From Pirellulales bacterium (GTDB taxonomy: Bacteria; Planctomycetota; Planctomycetia; Pirellulales; JALHLM01): a stretch of 9,910 nt of DNA. The DNA lies in NCBI GenBank assembly GCA_022844585.1, contig JALHLM010000199.1:1-9910 (forward strand), read 5' to 3'. Below the pieces are notes generated by a model. The model did not search any database, was not told the DNA's origin, and was given only the letters and a program-made list of their open reading frames with translations. How positions within the stretch are numbered: position 1 is the first letter of the stretch; each line of letters begins with the position of its first letter. The position numbers were made by a program, and so were the translations under genes. Of the stretch, positions 7,056 through 9,910 are shown piece after piece.

Positions 7056-7517
7056 TCAGCCCCCCGCCACTCCCAGGGCGGCTAAAAACCAGGCCCAAAA
7101 CGCGTCATATCCGAACATCATCGCCGACATGCCAAAGATCGTCACCAACACCACGATCGAGCTGCGAATCAGCTCGTCCCGGCCGGGCCAGGTGACCTTG
7201 TTCATCTCGACTTCGACCGAAATCAAGAAGTCGGCGAAACGTGAAAAGTTAACGATTCGGTAGCAAATCCACAAGCCTGCGACCACCAAGAATGCGTTCA
7301 AAGCGTACCGGACAGCCGTCGCATTGCGTTCGAGGAAGCTGAATGCGCCGATCGAAACGAGCGCGTTATTCAACGACCAGACCCCCGCCAGCACGAACAA
7401 CGCCAGCACCGCGAACGTCACCTGCCGGGCGATGCGCCCCTGGCTGCGCTTGTAAACGTCCGCGCGGAACACTTCCCGCAGCAGCAGTCCGACGCTCGAT
7501 TGTTTTTCTGTCGCCAT
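7056..7517 (-). CDS. secE: Preprotein translocase subunit SecE (three-helix form)
   Basis: SecE clamps the two halves of SecY in the Sec translocon of the cytoplasmic membrane. The product is 153 residues. Hydrophobic segments at about 32-54 (RQVTFAVLALFVLAGV), 68-91 (VRYALNAFLVVAGLW) and 120-148 are likely membrane helices. The conserved amphipathic stretch EVEMNKVTWPGRDELIRSS lies just before the third, which identifies the family. Many bacteria have a single-helix SecE of about 60 residues. Three helices resemble the E. coli form. I chose ATG 7517 (MATEKQSS) because AAGGAA lies about 9 bases upstream. The frame extends further upstream, but ATG 7526 sits directly on that ribosome-binding site. 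tRNA-Trp and a repeat-rich leader precede it, and nusG follows. Confidence 0.95.
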   Translation of the reverse strand: MATEKQSSVGLLLREVFRADVYKRSQGRIARQVTFAVLALFVLAGVWSLNNALVSIGAFSFLERNATAVRYALNAFLVVAGLWICYRIVNFSRFADFLISVEVEMNKVTWPGRDELIRSSIVVLVTIFGMSAMMFGYDAFWAWFLAALGVAGG

Positions 7518-7568
7518 GAGTTCCATTTCCTTTCGCCACCGCGGTCCATGCGATGCAGAAGGCGCTAC

Positions 7569-7595
7569 GCCGCTCAAAAACACTGCCGCTCAAAA
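7569..7595. repeat. 11-base direct repeat, period 16
   Basis: The word gccgctcaaaa occurs at 7569-7579 and again at 7585-7595. It lies in the leader of secE next to the hairpin at 7604-7629 and may be part of one composite intergenic repeat. Confidence 0.55.
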
Positions 7596-7603
7596 CCTCT
7601 GTT

Positions 7604-7629
7604 GTGGCACGGTCTCCCGACCGTGACAC
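7604..7629. repeat. Repeat-like hairpin upstream of secE
   Basis: The arms cacggtc (7608-7614) and gaccgtg (7619-7625) pair around a tccc loop, with three further pairs (gtg/cac) beyond one mismatch. A compact stem-loop of this kind resembles dispersed intergenic repeats that I recall from planctomycete genomes. It is a different family from the rplK-rplA pair. No U-tract follows, so it is not a convincing terminator. Confidence 0.5.
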
Positions 7630-7648
7630 GGCCTAATGGCTTACCAAG

Positions 7649-7721
7649 CAGGGGCGGCGGGAATCGAACTCGCAACCTCTGGTTTTGGAGACCAGCGCTC
7701 TGCCAATTGAGCTACACCCCT
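7649..7721 (-). tRNA. tRNA-Trp (anticodon CCA)
   Basis: 73 bases. The acceptor AGGGGTG pairs with CGCCCCT with one wobble pair, and the discriminator is G. The D arm is GCTC/GAGC. The anticodon stem CTGGT/ACCAG closes the loop CTCCAAA, giving CCA. The T arm contains TTCGATT. The T stem GCGAG/CCCGC has one A-C mismatch (52-62). No 3' CCA is encoded. It sits 9 bases after the base of the strong hairpin that follows tuf and 131 bases before secE. A tuf-trnW-secE order is common in bacteria. Confidence 0.97.
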
Positions 7722-7730
7722 AACAATCCG

Positions 7731-7760
7731 GCGGCGCGAGTCCCGGGGGACCCGCGCCGC
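7731..7760 (-). other. Very stable hairpin between tuf and tRNA-Trp
   Basis: On the transcript, GCGGCGCGGGUCCC pairs with GGGACUCGCGCCGC around a tiny CC loop: 14 positions including one G-U wobble, with the innermost pair probably open. It begins 43 bases after the tuf stop and is followed by GGAUUGUUAG and then tRNA-Trp. The weak U-richness makes a full terminator doubtful. It may separate tuf mRNA from the downstream tRNA by processing or attenuation. A smaller hairpin, ACGCC-CUUG-GGCGU, lies at 7786-7799 just after tuf. Confidence 0.6.
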
Positions 7761-7803
7761 GCGAAATTCATCGTCATTTCCCGCCACGCCCAAGGGCGTC
7801 GCG

Positions 7804-9003
<1,200 letters not shown>

Positions 9004-9212
9004 TTCTGATAGTTCTCCCTGCGTTGATTCGAACCTGGCAGTCTCTTTGGAAAGTAATTTCAATCGCCCGCGCCGCGGACTGACGACTCAACAGGCGGGC
9101 CGGCGCGAGTTCATTCCTTACACCGGCGGCCTCGCGCGTGCGATCACACAACTGGGCTGCTTCCGTCGCTCGTATTCCTACTCACCGCGGGCATTCGCGA
9201 GCGACTGCCGAG
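9004..9212 (-). other. Spacer between tRNA-Thr(GGT) and tuf
   Basis: These 209 bases hold the tuf ribosome-binding site (AGGGAG) at the left end and several GC-rich partial inverted repeats (for example GCCGG/CCGGC arms). I see no clear promoter or gene. The co-orientation and spacing are compatible with a common tRNA-tuf transcript. Confidence 0.5.
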
Positions 9213-9285
<73 letters not shown>

Positions 9286-9394
9286 GATGAACTTCTTCGC
9301 CGCTCACGCTGCACGCCGCGGCCCGCGAAACACGTGCTTCTTCAGCCGCTCCGCAAACCGTCGTCACCTCATGTTCTGTCGTTGACTTCTCCTA

Positions 9395-9465
9395 AGCGGG
9401 TGAAGGGAATCGAACCCTCGTATGAAGCTTGGAAGGCTACTGCTCTACCATTGAGCTACACCCGC
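9395..9465 (-). tRNA. tRNA-Gly (anticodon TCC)
   Basis: 71 bases. The acceptor GCGGGTG pairs with CACCCGC and the discriminator is T. The loop CTTCCAA gives anticodon TCC. The anticodon stem GTAGC/GCTTC has a T-T mismatch at 28-42. The T arm is GAGGG-TTCGATT-CCCTT. No 3' CCA is encoded. It lies 6 bases from tRNA-Tyr, so the two are surely co-transcribed. The position corresponds to glyT in E. coli. Confidence 0.96.
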
Positions 9466-9471
9466 ATTCAA

Positions 9472-9554
9472 TGGGGAGTGCAGGATTCGAACCTGCGAAG
9501 ACATAAGTCATCAGATTTACAGTCTGACCCCTTTGACCGCTCGGGAAACTCCCC
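9472..9554 (-). tRNA. tRNA-Tyr (anticodon GTA)
   Basis: 83 bases, class II with a long variable arm. The acceptor GGGGAGT pairs with ACTCCCC and the discriminator is A. The anticodon stem TCAGA/TCTGA closes the loop CTGTAAA, giving GTA. The variable arm is TGACTTATGTCTTCG. The T stem GCAGG/CCTGC is perfect. A fifth G precedes the 5' end, so RNase P could cleave one base earlier. The position corresponds to tyrU in E. coli. Confidence 0.97.
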
Positions 9555-9706
9555 CAGATCTTTCTTGGAACCGAAATCCATTTCACGCGAGCCAGGGGGG
9601 ACGACTCCCTCGTTGACCGCTGTTGCTTCATTTCGCGGCAACATGTTGCCCACTCAGGCGTTGCGCCCGAAAAAACAACAGCCGGAAGTCTCGCGAACAC
9701 TCAACC
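9555..9706 (-). other. Spacer between tRNA-Thr(TGT) and tRNA-Tyr
   Basis: These 152 bases are unusually long for a spacer inside a tRNA cluster. They hold a perfect 14-base palindrome (9637-9650), a wider inverted repeat gctgttg/caacagc (9619-9625 and 9676-9682) around it, and a run of six T on the transcribed strand next to the latter. No coding frame looks real. Confidence 0.5.
9637..9650. repeat. Perfect 14-base palindrome
   Basis: The palindrome GGCAACATGTTGCC has no central loop, a form more typical of a dimeric protein binding site than of an RNA hairpin. It is centred between tRNA-Thr(TGT) and tRNA-Tyr. Function is unknown. Confidence 0.6.
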
Positions 9707-9779
9707 AGCTAGCGGAGGGACTTGAACCCACAACCTGCTGATTACAAATCAGCTGCTCTGCCAGTTGAGCTACGCTAGC
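9707..9779 (-). tRNA. tRNA-Thr (anticodon TGT)
   Basis: 73 bases. The acceptor GCTAGCG pairs with CGCTAGC and the discriminator is T. The anticodon stem GCTGA/TCAGC closes the loop TTTGTAA, giving TGT, which reads ACA. The T arm GTGGG-TTCAAGT-CCCTC has a T-T mismatch at 50-64. No 3' CCA is encoded. It is the first gene of the cluster after the promoter candidate and corresponds to thrU in E. coli. Confidence 0.96.
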
Positions 9780-9806
9780 CCATTCGATCCACCACGAAAA
9801 CCAATA

Positions 9807-9834
9807 AATATAACCAACAAACGACGACCTGCAA
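9807..9834 (-). promoter_or_regulatory. Candidate promoter for the tRNA-tuf cluster
   Basis: On the minus strand, TTGCAG (9829-9834) is followed after 16 bases by TATATT (9807-9812). The -10 matches the sigma-70 consensus at five of six positions; the -35 matches only at TTG. Initiation would fall near 9800, about 20 bases before the first tRNA, within a locally AT-rich patch of an otherwise GC-rich window. The 8-base arms ccaccacg and cgtggtgg (9789-9796 and 9859-9866) flank it. Confidence 0.45.
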
Positions 9835-9910
9835 TACGAGACTCGCGGAAAAACGATCCGTGGTGGTGATCGCTCAATCCACTCTGCCCGCACCAGGAGA
9901 AGGTCCGATT

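Larger units (their letters stand above)
7518..7648 (-). other. trnW-secE spacer with repeats
   Basis: These 131 bases between tRNA-Trp and secE contain the hairpin at 7604-7629, an 11-base direct repeat at 7569-7595, and the secE Shine-Dalgarno sequence (AAGGAA) next to the start. No gene is apparent. The frames crossing it are composed of repeat and tRNA sequence. Confidence 0.6.

Noticed and set aside
6964..7098. Longer nusG start at ATG 7098
   Set aside because: It would overlap secE by 43 bases and has no better ribosome-binding site. GTG 6963 has a strong one 8 bases upstream.
7722..7803. Possible rpmG (L33) gene between tuf and tRNA-Trp, as in some bacteria
   Set aside because: Only 82 bases are available, and they are filled with hairpins; no L33-like frame exists.
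9004..9063. Longer tuf start at ATG 9063
   Set aside because: The extra 20 residues are not EF-Tu-like, and MAKETFARTKPH at 9003 is the family start.
9334..9741. Plus-strand frame of 135 codons across the tRNA genes
   Set aside because: It spans three tRNA genes on the opposite strand; the translated words are reversed tRNA sequence.

Overview
This is a core housekeeping segment with every recognisable gene on the minus strand: the translation/transcription cluster trnT(TGT)-trnY-trnG-trnT(GGT)-tuf-trnW-secE-nusG-rplK-rplA-rplJ-rplL-rpoB, transcribed from right to left. The left edge cuts rpoB near its C-terminus. The DNA is GC-rich. The variant EF-Tu switch I, the three-helix SecE and the hairpin-type intergenic repeats suggest a member of the Planctomycetota (Pirellulales-like). 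That assignment rests on recollection of family sequences, not on a search.

Layout in transcription order. At 9780-9910 there is a leader with one promoter candidate. Four tRNA genes, Thr(TGT), Tyr(GTA), Gly(TCC) and Thr(GGT), lie at 9213-9779. tuf follows at 7804-9003, then a strong hairpin and tRNA-Trp at 7649-7721. secE (7056-7517) and nusG (6241-6963) come next. The large-subunit protein genes rplK, rplA, rplJ and rplL occupy 3703-6151. rpoB runs from 3482 off the left end. The gene order matches the E. coli thrU-tyrU-glyT-thrT-tufB / secE-nusG / rplKAJL-rpoB region, including all four tRNA anticodons, with tRNA-Trp added between tuf and secE.

Together the genes supply tRNAs and the factor that delivers them (EF-Tu), the translocon subunit SecE, the transcription factor NusG that can link RNA polymerase to the ribosome, the L11/L1/L10/L12 proteins that form the ribosomal stalks, and the beta subunit of RNA polymerase.

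No unknown gene or defence/mobile system is visible. No gene-free stretch exceeds about 220 bases, but the spacers are rich in inverted repeats. They include a REP/BIME-like pair between rplK and rplA, a second repeat-like hairpin before secE, a terminator-like hairpin between rplJ and rplL, two hairpins between rplL and rpoB, and a 14-bp stem after tuf. The most notable protein features are the non-canonical EF-Tu switch I (KTVTI where RGITI is expected), its altered G5 motif, and a long acidic, proline-rich N-terminal extension on NusG.
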